From DAOTYH01 sp034435015 (GTDB lineage: Bacteria > Chloroflexota > Anaerolineae > Aggregatilineales > UBA3940), in NCBI GenBank assembly GCA_034435015.1, contig DAOTYH010000099.1:1-23241 (forward strand): DNA of 23,241 nucleotides, in the 5' to 3' direction. Position 1 is the first letter of the stretch, and every line of letters begins with the position of its first letter. Made by a program: the position numbers and the translations under genes. The notes below the pieces were generated by a model. It saw only the letters and a list, made by a program, of their open reading frames with translations. It was not told the DNA's origin and did no database searches. Of the stretch, positions 7,035-15,064 are shown piece after piece.

Positions 7035-8156
7035 ATGAAAAATACAGAGTATCGGCTGGGTGAGTTATTCTGCGGGCCGGGCGGGATTGCCCTTGGTGCA
7101 AAATCAGCCAGAGTTGTCCACGGGGATGAGGTCTTCACGATAAGACACGTCTGGGCTGTTGATAACGACTCTTCAGCGTGTGCCACTTACCGCAAAAACA
7201 TATGTCCTGAAAGGCCGGAAATCGTGATCTGTCAGGATGTAAGAAGCCTGGACTTTGAAGCATTAGCTTCAATTTCGGAGGTTGACGGCTTGGCTTTCGG
7301 CTTCCCGTGCAACGATTTCAGCATAGTTGGGGAGCGGAAGGGAATAGAGGGTGCCTTCGGCTCCCTCTATCTCTACAGTGTGGAGGCGTTACAGATACTC
7401 CGCCCTCACTGGTTTTTGGCTGAAAATGTCGGCGGCCTGCGGAGTACAAATAATGGCAGGGGATTTGATGTTATTCTAGGTGCCTTCAGATCTGCGGGTT
7501 ACAAAGTCTATCCCCACCTCTACAAGTTTGAGAAGTATGGGATACCGCAGGCCAGGCACAGAATCGTGGTTGTCGGTATTAGAGATGACATTCCGTGCGA
7601 ATTTCGTATTCCATCCCCGGAGCCGTTCAGGGACGTTGATGTTTCCTGCCGTAAGGCTATTGAAGACCCGCCTATTCCCGATAGAGCGCCCAATCATGAG
7701 TTGACTAAGCAGTCTGATTTGGTCGTAGAGAGGCTAAAACATATTAAACCTGGCGAAAATGCGTTTACCGCAAGCCTGCCTGAGCATCTCAGGCTGAATG
7801 TGAAGTCGGCAAAAATCAGCCAGATTTACAGAAGGCTTGATCCAGACAAGCCCTCCTACACAATAACGGGAAGCGGAGGGGGAGGAACACACGTTTACCA
7901 CTGGTCTGAAAATCGAGCTTTGACCAACCGCGAAAAGGCCAGATTACAGACCTTCCCTGACAGTTTTGTTTTTTGCGGATCGAAGGAGAGTGTCCGCAGG
8001 CAAATAGGAATGGCAGTCCCGCCAAAGGGAGCGGAGATTATATTCAATGCCCTTCTTGCAAGTCTTGCAGGTATTGAATACCCCTCTGTGCCTCCCAATA
8101 TCACTGCTGTCGAAAGCTTATTTGAAGGCCCGCATTATGTTTTTAGAGAATCGTGA
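7035..8156 (+). CDS. DNA (cytosine-5-)-methyltransferase of a type II R-M system
   Basis: A 373-residue m5C methyltransferase that moves a methyl group from SAM to C5 of cytosine in a specific site. The ordered motifs are present: motif I LFCGPGG (11-17), motif IV GFPCNDFS with catalytic Cys92, motif VI ENVGG (130-134), motif VIII QARHR (172-176), a variable target-recognition region, and motif X near the C-terminus (QIGMAVPP). The ATG at 7035 is preferred; an in-frame GTG lies at 7017, and GGAG at 7019-7022 could serve the ATG. It overlaps the next gene if that gene starts at GTG 8153. The operon is visibly AT-richer than the flanks, suggesting acquisition by transfer. The recognition site is unknown. 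Confidence 0.95.
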   Translation: MKNTEYRLGELFCGPGGIALGAKSARVVHGDEVFTIRHVWAVDNDSSACATYRKNICPERPEIVICQDVRSLDFEALASISEVDGLAFGFPCNDFSIVGERKGIEGAFGSLYLYSVEALQILRPHWFLAENVGGLRSTNNGRGFDVILGAFRSAGYKVYPHLYKFEKYGIPQARHRIVVVGIRDDIPCEFRIPSPEPFRDVDVSCRKAIEDPPIPDRAPNHELTKQSDLVVERLKHIKPGENAFTASLPEHLRLNVKSAKISQIYRRLDPDKPSYTITGSGGGGTHVYHWSENRALTNREKARLQTFPDSFVFCGSKESVRRQIGMAVPPKGAEIIFNALLASLAGIEYPSVPPNITAVESLFEGPHYVFRES

Positions 8157-8176
8157 CTTCGAGGGAACCCCGGCGC

Positions 8177-9196
8177 ATGGAGAAGGAACAAATTGCTTTT
8201 GAGAAAAGAGTAAATTTGGTCACTGAAATCTTATCAGAGCGTTTATCCATGACCAGCGCAGTTGAGCTGGCAAAGCAAATAGTGAAAGGGGCAGGTAAGG
8301 GGGGCGAATTCGGTGATGATTTTGAAAGTTGGCTGAACAATCGTTTCCTGCCGAATATTGTTTGGTTGTCGAGTGAAGACTATGCAAGAGGAATTACGCG
8401 GGCACTACCGCAGGCCCTGGTATTTGCAAGGGCAGACTTTGGAAGCTCGAAACAGAGGGACTTAGGCCAATTGTGGACTGACACAGCTAGGGGTTTGCTT
8501 GGCGAAATTGCTGTTCAGCGCTTTTTTGAGGAGAAGTTTGGGGTACAAATACAGCAAGATACTACTCTTGGCCGGCAGTTGGATGAATATATTTCGACCG
8601 ATATAAGATATGTTAGAGAAACATCAGGCGGATATCACGAAACCCGAATAAATACCAGCATCAAAACAGGGAAATTCAATGCACGCTGGCTCGATGAATA
8701 CAGTGCATCCAAGATCGCTCAAATTAGTGCTTTTATTTTTGTCCGGTTAGGCACATCCAAAGATCATTTTGTGGCATACCTCAAAGACATAAGTTTCATC
8801 AAGACAAAGCTGTTTCCTAAGGCTATAGAGCTTGGAGAGCTTACAGATGAGACTAGTTCCCATTTATGGAATTTGATTCCGGAATTTGAGCTGATACCCG
8901 CATACATCTCCGGTTTCTTGTCACGTCAAGATTTGGTATATCCAATTCATTCTGTTATAGCGGAGGTTAGAGGAAGGAGTACGCGAAAAATATACATAAA
9001 AAGAGGCGTGGGGATATTCACAAGGGACAACCTGTATTCTCGACCTGAATTTCAGAACCTTGACCCGGAGGGCAAACTGAGGGTTTTTATTGAGGGCATT
9101 GAGAGAGAGGTTGATGACAAAGAGCATTTCTATGCCGACACAGGTTCTTTTTGTTATAGCCTTGAGGATTGGAAAAGGTTCATTGCAGAGCTGTGA
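8177..9196 (+). CDS. Probable type II restriction endonuclease (unrecognised family)
   Basis: A 339-residue soluble protein lying between an m5C methyltransferase and a Vsr nuclease, the usual place for the cognate restriction enzyme. I do not recognise its family. The segment GLLGEIAVQRFFEEKFG, then a region with Asp142 (STDIRYV), then TSIKTGK with Lys163 resembles a PD-(D/E)xK nuclease core: helix Glu110, acidic residue, and (S/E)xK strand. The start is ATG 8177, preceded by GAGGGAA; a GTG at 8153 that overlaps the methyltransferase stop is the alternative. Its stop overlaps the vsr start (TGATG). Function rests on context plus this weak motif. Confidence 0.7.
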   Translation: MEKEQIAFEKRVNLVTEILSERLSMTSAVELAKQIVKGAGKGGEFGDDFESWLNNRFLPNIVWLSSEDYARGITRALPQALVFARADFGSSKQRDLGQLWTDTARGLLGEIAVQRFFEEKFGVQIQQDTTLGRQLDEYISTDIRYVRETSGGYHETRINTSIKTGKFNARWLDEYSASKIAQISAFIFVRLGTSKDHFVAYLKDISFIKTKLFPKAIELGELTDETSSHLWNLIPEFELIPAYISGFLSRQDLVYPIHSVIAEVRGRSTRKIYIKRGVGIFTRDNLYSRPEFQNLDPEGKLRVFIEGIEREVDDKEHFYADTGSFCYSLEDWKRFIAEL

Positions 9197-9627
9197 TGGA
9201 TAACCTGACTAAAGAGCAAAGACAAAAAAATATGCGAAACATTCGCTCGGCAGGCACGAAACCGGAGCTGAAAGTAATGCAAGCGTTGAAGAAAAGGAAG
9301 GTCCATTTTGCAGAACATGTTGCAAATGTTACCGGCAAACCGGACATAGTTTTCCGCCGTAAAAAGGTAGCTGTTTTCATAGACTCTGATTTCTGGCATG
9401 GCCATCCCGAAAGATGTATCATGCCTAAAACCAATACGGAATATTGGTCAAGGAAAATTCAGCGTAACCGGGCCAGAGACGAGTTTGTTAATGATGAATT
9501 AAAGAAGAAAGGGTGGACCGTTATAAGGCTTTGGGAATATGATATTAAGCACAATTTCGATCAAAGCCTTGAAGTTATTTTGCGGGCAATAGGTAAAACT
9601 CAGTCTGAGCCTGATTCAGACGGGTAA
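9196..9627 (+). CDS. vsr: Very short patch repair endonuclease (Vsr)
   Basis: A 143-residue Vsr-family nuclease. It nicks next to T:G mismatches that arise when 5-methylcytosine deaminates, and so protects sites methylated by the partner m5C enzyme. Family features are the N-terminal LTKEQRQKNMRNIRSAGTKPE, catalytic Asp50 in GKPDIVF, the aromatic/zinc region FWHGHPERC (65-74), the block NTEYWSRKIQRNRARD (80-95), and GWTVIRLWEYDI near the end. Where E. coli Vsr has a Gly-Cys before FWH, this protein has Ser-Asp, as in other distant members. The ATG at 9196 overlaps the upstream stop by one base, so the three genes form one translationally coupled unit. Confidence 0.93.
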   Translation: MDNLTKEQRQKNMRNIRSAGTKPELKVMQALKKRKVHFAEHVANVTGKPDIVFRRKKVAVFIDSDFWHGHPERCIMPKTNTEYWSRKIQRNRARDEFVNDELKKKGWTVIRLWEYDIKHNFDQSLEVILRAIGKTQSEPDSDG

Positions 9628-9777
9628 ACGATTAAAAAATGTTCCAGCGTAATCAGACTGCATTGATCCTGTGCCTCCCTTTTGTGTAATCTTCATCTCC
9701 TCCCCTCTATGCCTGAAGACTCCAGCTGTCTTGCTCCGGACCATGCCATGACTGACCGCCCCTGTGGGGATACCTCG

Positions 9778-11523
9778 TTAGGGCAGGGGGCATAGGCATC
9801 TGCCGGGCGGGGCGGCGGATGAGAGGTCTGCGCAGTCCGTACCCTGATCCGGGAACTGCAAGGCGAGGCCTGGCTCGAAATCATGCCGGGAGTACACCGC
9901 CACCCGGCCTGACTCCCCTAACTCTTCGGGCAGAAAACAAGCTGTCACCAGCCTGTAGCGGCTGTTGAACCATGGGTCGGCCAGCAGGGCGGTGTCGAAC
10001 CGGTCTGACGTGATCAGCAGGTCCGGCTGTTCATCGTGTACCATCAAGGGGGGGACCCCGCCCAGGGGGAGCGTGTCAGACCCTGCGAAGTACCGCATGG
10101 CCTCCGGTGACACCAACCCCGCCGAGTCAAGCACGCGCACGCGGTCCATCTCAAAGCCCAACACACCGATTTCCGGCAACAGCACCGTCGAGCCTTCCGG
10201 CAGTTGCGGGCCGATCTGCGCCCCAAGCGGCCTGTAAGCCTCACGCAGGATGAGCGGCTGGCCGATCTCTCGGATGTCAGGCTGGCCGCTCAGAACGCTG
10301 TGCCACGGATAGGTGATCAGGGAGGGCAATAGGGCTGACAAAGCGGCCAGCAGTCCGATCACTTCGTTGTACCGGCCCGGCTCCCGCGCGGGCGGCAGGC
10401 GTCGAACCAGCCGTTCCCCGAAAGCGATCAGCCCTGCGTAAAACAAGGTGCGTGCCAGCGTGGCGGAATGCAGGAGATAGTGGGGGAAGATCAGGGTGCG
10501 GGAAGTGATGTAGAAGATCACCAGGATGCCTGCCAGCGCAGGCACCGGCCACAGGATCGGGTAGCTGTGCACCAGCCGCACCCCGCCTGCCGTGATCGTG
10601 ATCAGGACTGCCCCGCCCATCACAAGGGCAATCAGGGGCGGCACCAGCATCAGCCGGGTTCGCCCATCCGGCATGATTTGGACGGCCAGAAAGTCATCCA
10701 ACAGTTCGTTAAAGTAGGAAAGGGTGCTCCCCAGCAGATTCACCTGATACAGGCCGCTTGCCTTGGCGATGACCGACTGGGGCAGAGGAGAGCCAAAGTA
10801 GATCAGGGCGAACCCGCCCCACACAAGCGAAGGGACGATCAGCGCGGCACAGGCGGCTGTCAGCTTGGCCCCTCGGATCGGTTGAAAGCCCGGCATGCCG
10901 CGCCGCAGGGCGGCCAGATAGGCCAGCACACCCAAGCCGATGACGAAAACGCCCTCCGGGCGTACCAGAGGACTCAGCCCACAGCAGACAGCCGTCCAGC
11001 CCCAGCGCTGGGTCAGGGCAGTCCAGAGGGCGGCGGCAACCAAGGCCACAAAGAGAGGGCTTTCCATGCCGCCCACACTGCCAAAGAGCGTGGAAGAACC
11101 CAGCACGGTGAAACCGACCATCAGCGCCGCGAGGCTCAACCGGCCTGTCAGGCGGCAGGCAACAGCCGCAAAGCCGGCGGCGCCCGCCCCCAGCAGGATC
11201 AGGTTCAGGAGGCGGGAGATGACGGGGATGGCCGGGATACCCCAGACAGCCCCCAGCCCGGCCAGAAGCAGGGTGTAGGCAGGCGTCGAAGTCCCCAAGA
11301 CATGTTCGCCGGGGTTATAGACCATGCCCCAGCCCCGCAGTAGGTTTGCTGAGTAGCGGTATGTGATGAAGGCGTCGTCCACCAAGACGGCGGTGATGCG
11401 GAGATGTGAAGCTATGGCCAGCCCGGCGAAGACGGCAATCGCTGACCAGCTCAGGATCGCTTCGAGCTGGCCGCCTGCCCGTGCGGCCTGTTTGGACGGG
11501 GAGGCGGTTGGAGGGTTTTGCAT
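9778..11523 (-). CDS. GT-C fold membrane glycosyltransferase-like protein
   Basis: A 581-residue polytopic membrane protein with roughly ten to twelve hydrophobic segments over residues 25-400 and a soluble C-terminal part. The first extracytoplasmic loop holds VDDAFITYRYSANLLRG (Asp49-Asp50) followed by VYNPGEHVLGTS; GGMESPLF and LVRPEG come later. This is the pattern of GT-C glycosyltransferases that use polyprenyl-phosphate sugars, with the Asp pair as the likely catalytic site. The ATG at 11523 has AGGAG six bases upstream. It diverges from the phage cassette across a 203-bp gap and converges with vsr. Acceptor and sugar are unknown; a role in cell-envelope glycan or glycolipid is inferred. 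Confidence 0.8.
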   Translation of the reverse strand: MQNPPTASPSKQAARAGGQLEAILSWSAIAVFAGLAIASHLRITAVLVDDAFITYRYSANLLRGWGMVYNPGEHVLGTSTPAYTLLLAGLGAVWGIPAIPVISRLLNLILLGAGAAGFAAVACRLTGRLSLAALMVGFTVLGSSTLFGSVGGMESPLFVALVAAALWTALTQRWGWTAVCCGLSPLVRPEGVFVIGLGVLAYLAALRRGMPGFQPIRGAKLTAACAALIVPSLVWGGFALIYFGSPLPQSVIAKASGLYQVNLLGSTLSYFNELLDDFLAVQIMPDGRTRLMLVPPLIALVMGGAVLITITAGGVRLVHSYPILWPVPALAGILVIFYITSRTLIFPHYLLHSATLARTLFYAGLIAFGERLVRRLPPAREPGRYNEVIGLLAALSALLPSLITYPWHSVLSGQPDIREIGQPLILREAYRPLGAQIGPQLPEGSTVLLPEIGVLGFEMDRVRVLDSAGLVSPEAMRYFAGSDTLPLGGVPPLMVHDEQPDLLITSDRFDTALLADPWFNSRYRLVTACFLPEELGESGRVAVYSRHDFEPGLALQFPDQGTDCADLSSAAPPGRCLCPLP

Positions 11524-11636
11524 GGCGTGCTCCTGCTGTAGACGGCCTTGAGAGATGCATCCCCATTCTAGGGGTGCACGGCGATCCAGACAAGCGGGGT
11601 GTGTACCGCCCGCAGGGGGGAAGCTCTGCCCTGCCT

Positions 11637-11699
11637 TGATCGCTCGATCAGTTGACAGGCCTCATCCTTGCGCTATCCTATCACTAGAACATAAGTTCT
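11637..11699 (+). promoter_or_regulatory. Promoter with two palindromic operators, one of SOS-box form
   Basis: TTGACA (11652-11657) and TATCCT (11674-11679) with a 16-nt spacer form a good sigma-70-type promoter for the phage cassette. The predicted start site falls in the perfect palindrome TAGAAC-ATAA-GTTCTA (11685-11700), which matches the GAAC-N4-GTTC consensus of LexA/DinR boxes known from Gram-positive bacteria. A second palindrome, TGATCG-CT-CGATCA (11637-11650), ends one base before the -35 box. Repression by LexA or a phage-type repressor is inferred. Confidence 0.6.
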
Positions 11700-11726
11700 A
11701 AAGCGGACGGGCGGTCAGGAGGAGGT

Positions 11727-13157
11727 GTGCCTTTGGATGGACTGTGGGTCGGGGCAGACGGCTCAACGCGGCCAGTGCGGCTCAAGGGCGGGCCGCTTTT
11801 CGAGGCCTTTCACGGCCTGACGGGGGGGCGGGAACGCAACCTCAGCGGCGCATCCGGCGACCTAGCCCGCGCCTATACCTGCGCCGTGTGGGCCTATCGG
11901 TGCATCAAGCTGAGGGCTGATGCGGTGGCGGGCGTGCCGCTGGTCCTGCTTGACCGGAGCGGGGCGCAGATCGTTGAGCATCCCCTGCTGGCCCTGCTGA
12001 GGGATGCCAACCCCTTCACCATGAATCTCGGCGATCTGTTGAGGGCTACTGAGGCGGCCTACAACATCTGGGGGGCGGCCTACTGGCTGAAGGTGCGCCA
12101 GCCGGGCCGCCGAAACGCGATCCGGTGGCTGGTATGGCTGAACCCGCAGACGGTCGAACCGCTCACTGATCCGGTGCGGGGCGTCACGGGTTACCGGCAG
12201 ACGGTCGGAGCGCAGAGGCGGGAGTATGCGCCGGAGGATGTGATTGTCTTCCGCAACTTTGACCCGTGTGACGACCTGGGCGGCCTCAGCCCGCTGGCGG
12301 TGGCGCTGAGCGAGGTCAACGCCGAGCTGAACGCGGCCCGCTATGTGGCGGCCTTCTTTGCCAACGATGCCCGTCCGGCAGGCCTGCTGACGACCGATCA
12401 AGCCCTGCCGGAGGCGGACATCGAGCGGGTGCGGAGCTGGTGGCAGAGGCTGTTTCTGGGGGCCGGCAACAAATGGCGGACCGGCATCGTAGGGGGCGGG
12501 CTGAAGTGGCAGACCATCTCGTTCCCGCCGTCCAATCTGGCGCTGGCTGAGTTGCGGGCTGAAGATCGGCGGTCTATCTGCGCCGTCTTTGGCGTGCCGC
12601 CGGGCATGGCGGGCGCATGGGAGGCGACTACCTACGCGACCGCCCGCGAGCAAAAAGCCAGCTTCTATGAGGATACCATCCTGCCGCAGTTGGAGTATCT
12701 GGCCGAGACGCTGAACTGCTCGCTCCTGCCGCATTACCCCGATCTGACCGCACGCGGGGCGCGGCTGGCGTGGGATACCGACCGCATTGCCGCCCTGCGT
12801 GAGACGGCTACTGACCGCGCCCGCCGGCTGGCGATGCTGTACCGGGCAGGCGTGATCACGCGCGATGAGGCGCGGGCTGAGCTGGGGATGCCGGCACAGC
12901 CGCAGGCGGGCATCCCCGCGCCGGACGCCCCCGCCCCTGACCTGCCGCCGCAGGAGAAGGGGGAGGCCCTCAAGGCCGAGCTGGCCCGCTGGGAGCGCTT
13001 CGCCCTGCGGCGCATCCGCGCTGGCCGGGCGCTGAGACCGTTTGAGAGCGCGGTTATCCCGCCGGCCCTGCGCGATCAGATCGGCGCGGCGCTGGCCTCA
13101 GCCCGGACGGCAGAGGAGGTACGGCGTGTCTTTGCGGCGGCAGGGGAGGGCACATGA
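11727..13157 (+). CDS. HK97-family phage portal protein
   Basis: A 476-residue portal protein, the dodecameric ring at one capsid vertex through which DNA passes. Family features include the N-terminal VWAYRCIKLRADAVAGVPLVLLD, the HPLLALLRDANPFTM helix, the AYNIWGAAYWLKV strand region, GLSPLAVA, and the C-terminal crown region with FGVPPGMAG and ATAREQKASFYEDTILP. The last ~75 residues (ELARWERFALRRIRAGRALRPF onward) are an added helical tail seen in some portals. The start may be GTG 11727 or TTG 11733; both sit just after AGGAGGAGG (11717-11725), with better spacing to the TTG. The stop overlaps the next ATG (ATGA). There is no terminase gene upstream. Confidence 0.93.
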   Translation: MPLDGLWVGADGSTRPVRLKGGPLFEAFHGLTGGRERNLSGASGDLARAYTCAVWAYRCIKLRADAVAGVPLVLLDRSGAQIVEHPLLALLRDANPFTMNLGDLLRATEAAYNIWGAAYWLKVRQPGRRNAIRWLVWLNPQTVEPLTDPVRGVTGYRQTVGAQRREYAPEDVIVFRNFDPCDDLGGLSPLAVALSEVNAELNAARYVAAFFANDARPAGLLTTDQALPEADIERVRSWWQRLFLGAGNKWRTGIVGGGLKWQTISFPPSNLALAELRAEDRRSICAVFGVPPGMAGAWEATTYATAREQKASFYEDTILPQLEYLAETLNCSLLPHYPDLTARGARLAWDTDRIAALRETATDRARRLAMLYRAGVITRDEARAELGMPAQPQAGIPAPDAPAPDLPPQEKGEALKAELARWERFALRRIRAGRALRPFESAVIPPALRDQIGAALASARTAEEVRRVFAAAGEGT

Positions 13158-14857
13158 GGACGACACCGGCGGTGAAAGCGGTCGAGGATGAGCAAGCGTG
13201 GGTTCTGGAGGTGCTGGGCGTGCCGTATGGCGGCCCGTTCAGCGGCAAGGACGCCCAAGGTGAGTATTTCACGCCGCAGACAGACCTGTGGCTGGAGCGC
13301 ATCCCAAAGCGCCCGGTCGTGTACTATCACGGCCTGACGGAAGGGGATTCGGCGCCGCAGGTGATCGGCGAGGAACTGGGCTGGGAACGCCGTCCGGACG
13401 GCGTGTGGTTTCGTGTGATGCTCAACCGGGCCAGCGGTCTGGCCCGCCGGGTGTGGGAAGCGGCCCGGCAGGGGCTGGCTCGTGCCTCATCGGGGGCGAT
13501 TGCGCATCTGGTGCGGGTGGCTGGTGACGGGCATATCTTGGTGTGGCCGATTGCCGAGCTGTCCCTGCTCGATGCGCGGGAGCATCAGCCGGCCAACCCC
13601 TATGCGGTGGCCCTGCCGCAGGTCAAGGCGGCCTTTGCGGCGGCGGGGCTGGCCGGGGCGGAGCTGTTCAGCCTGTCTGCCGCCGCTCAACAATCAGACG
13701 ATCACTCACAGGAGAGACAAACTGTGGACGAAATGACCCTTCGAACCATCATGCGGCAGGAGCTGGCGACTGCCCTTGACGACTTGGCGGGCGGCGAGCC
13801 GTCCGGGCCGCAGGCTATGTTCCTGACGCGCACCGCGCCCGCCGTGATCAGCCAGCGCGGCGAGCCGCTCCTGACGGCCAACGGCACGCCCTTTGTGGAT
13901 GCCATCAAGGCCATGCGGCAGGGGCGCTTTGAGGTGGTGCGCTTTCAGTTGGCGGGCAAGGCGCTGGCTGAGGGAACGGACTCGGCGGGCGGGTATCTGG
14001 TGCCGGTCGAGCACAGCCGTAAGCTGATCGAGCGGCTGACAGCCCGTACCGCTGTCCGTGCGGCAGGCGCGACCGTGATCCCGATGGCCTCTGACATCCT
14101 GCAAATCCCTTCTCAGACGGGCGGCGCGACCGCCTACTGGGTGGCGGAGAACGCGCTGATTACTGCCTCTGACCAGACATGGGGGCAGGTTCAGCTTCAG
14201 GCTAAGAAGCTGGCCGCGCTGACCAAGCTCTCAGCCGAGCTGTTTGAGGACAGCGACCCGCAGGTGGAGGCGCTGGTGATGTCCGATCTAGCGCGTGTGC
14301 TGGCGCTGGAGGAGGACCTCAAATACCTGCGGGGTGACGGGACGAACAACACGCCGACCGGCTTGGAGCATATCAGCGGGGTGCATGTGGACACCTCTAC
14401 GCTGGGGGCAAACGGCAGTACGCCGGATTTCGACGACTTGGCCAACATGCTCTACGCGCTCGATGCGGACAACGTGCCGGCTGAGGGGCGGGCTTGGATC
14501 GTCCATCCGCGCACGCTCAACTCCCTGCGCCAGATCAAGGACGGCAGTCAGAAATACCTGTGGGCCGACCCTGCCGCGCCGGGCACTCCGCCGACGCTGT
14601 GGGGCTACCCGGTCTTCACGACGACGGCCATTCCCGTTAACGAGACACAGGGAAGCAGTGCCGACTGCTCGACGATCTATCTGGGGTGCTGGCCGGAGTT
14701 TGTGATCGGTCAGCGCAAGGCGCTCGAACTGCGTGCCAGCGACGCGGCAGGCAACGCCTTTGAATACGATCAGGTGTTCATCCGCGCGATTATGCGTGTG
14801 GACTGCAGTGTGCGTCATGCCGGCAGTTTCGAGGTGTTGAAGGGCGTGAGGGCCTAG
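13154..14857 (+). CDS. Fused prohead protease-major capsid protein (HK97 fold)
   Basis: A 567-residue fusion. Residues 1-160 resemble HK97-type prohead protease: a His in VVYYHG (His59), Ser112/Ser113 in ARASSGA, and IAELSLLD (Glu135) followed by PANPYA, the expected His-Ser-Glu arrangement. A linker rich in Ala, Gln and Ser follows (about 165-195). Residues ~200-567 are an HK97-fold capsid subunit, with GGYLVPVEHSRKLIERL, the strand-rich QIPSQTGGATAYWVAE, LEEDLKYLRGDGTNNTPTGL and the C-terminal DQVFIRAIMRVDC. An internal ribosome-binding site and GTG at codon 191 could also give free capsid protein. The protease would mature the head by cutting its scaffold domain. Confidence 0.9.
   Translation: MRTTPAVKAVEDEQAWVLEVLGVPYGGPFSGKDAQGEYFTPQTDLWLERIPKRPVVYYHGLTEGDSAPQVIGEELGWERRPDGVWFRVMLNRASGLARRVWEAARQGLARASSGAIAHLVRVAGDGHILVWPIAELSLLDAREHQPANPYAVALPQVKAAFAAAGLAGAELFSLSAAAQQSDDHSQERQTVDEMTLRTIMRQELATALDDLAGGEPSGPQAMFLTRTAPAVISQRGEPLLTANGTPFVDAIKAMRQGRFEVVRFQLAGKALAEGTDSAGGYLVPVEHSRKLIERLTARTAVRAAGATVIPMASDILQIPSQTGGATAYWVAENALITASDQTWGQVQLQAKKLAALTKLSAELFEDSDPQVEALVMSDLARVLALEEDLKYLRGDGTNNTPTGLEHISGVHVDTSTLGANGSTPDFDDLANMLYALDADNVPAEGRAWIVHPRTLNSLRQIKDGSQKYLWADPAAPGTPPTLWGYPVFTTTAIPVNETQGSSADCSTIYLGCWPEFVIGQRKALELRASDAAGNAFEYDQVFIRAIMRVDCSVRHAGSFEVLKGVRA
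13710..13726 (+). promoter_or_regulatory. Internal ribosome-binding site and in-frame start inside the protease-capsid fusion
   Basis: AGGAG (13710-13714) lies 9 nt before GTG 13724, which is in frame as codon 191 of the fusion, with an ATG three codons later (13733). The site sits exactly at the protease/capsid linker, where a separate capsid gene would normally start. Confidence 0.6.
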
Positions 14858-14863
14858 ACGACG

Positions 14864-14891
14864 GGCGGGGACGGTTCAGTCCGTCCCCGCC
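14864..14891 (+). terminator. Strong stem-loop after the capsid gene, possible partial terminator
   Basis: GGCGGGGACGG (14864-14874) pairs perfectly with CCGTCCCCGCC (14881-14891) around a 6-nt loop. It follows the capsid stop by 6 bp, in the only sizeable gap (207 bp) within the cassette. No T-tract follows, so it may act as an attenuator or RNA-stability element favouring capsid mRNA rather than a full stop. Confidence 0.5.
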
Positions 14892-15064
14892 GCAAAGAGA
14901 AACACCCCCTCCCGAAACTACACTCCTGGGGGCGGGGGGCAGTGCTGGGAAGAGGGTGTGTCTATCTTCTAGGATACGCCGCTCTGATTGAAACGGCATA
15001 AAAGGCACATGAAAAAAGGATAAAAAATGGGTCGAGTCAGCCCGCAAGAAGGGGGAAACAAGCC

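Noticed and set aside
9603..9621. GTCTGA/TCAGAC hairpin as terminator of the R-M operon
   Set aside because: It lies inside the last codons of vsr and is not followed by a T-tract; the stem is only 6 bp.
10468..11343. Long plus-strand open frame opposite the glycosyltransferase gene
   Set aside because: It is rich in Gln, His, Arg and Pro with no domain pattern, and lies fully antisense to a membrane protein with clear motifs and a good ribosome-binding site.
11862..12734. Long minus-strand frame opposite the portal gene
   Set aside because: Composition (Arg/Gln/His-rich) and lack of a ribosome-binding site mark it as a GC-rich shadow of the portal gene; the same holds for the long antisense frames under the hub-like protein.
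13154..13723. A sequencing error joining separate protease and capsid genes
   Set aside because: The frame is kept through the linker without any change of phase, so no indel is needed; loss of a stop codon by substitution remains possible, but nothing in the sequence shows an error.
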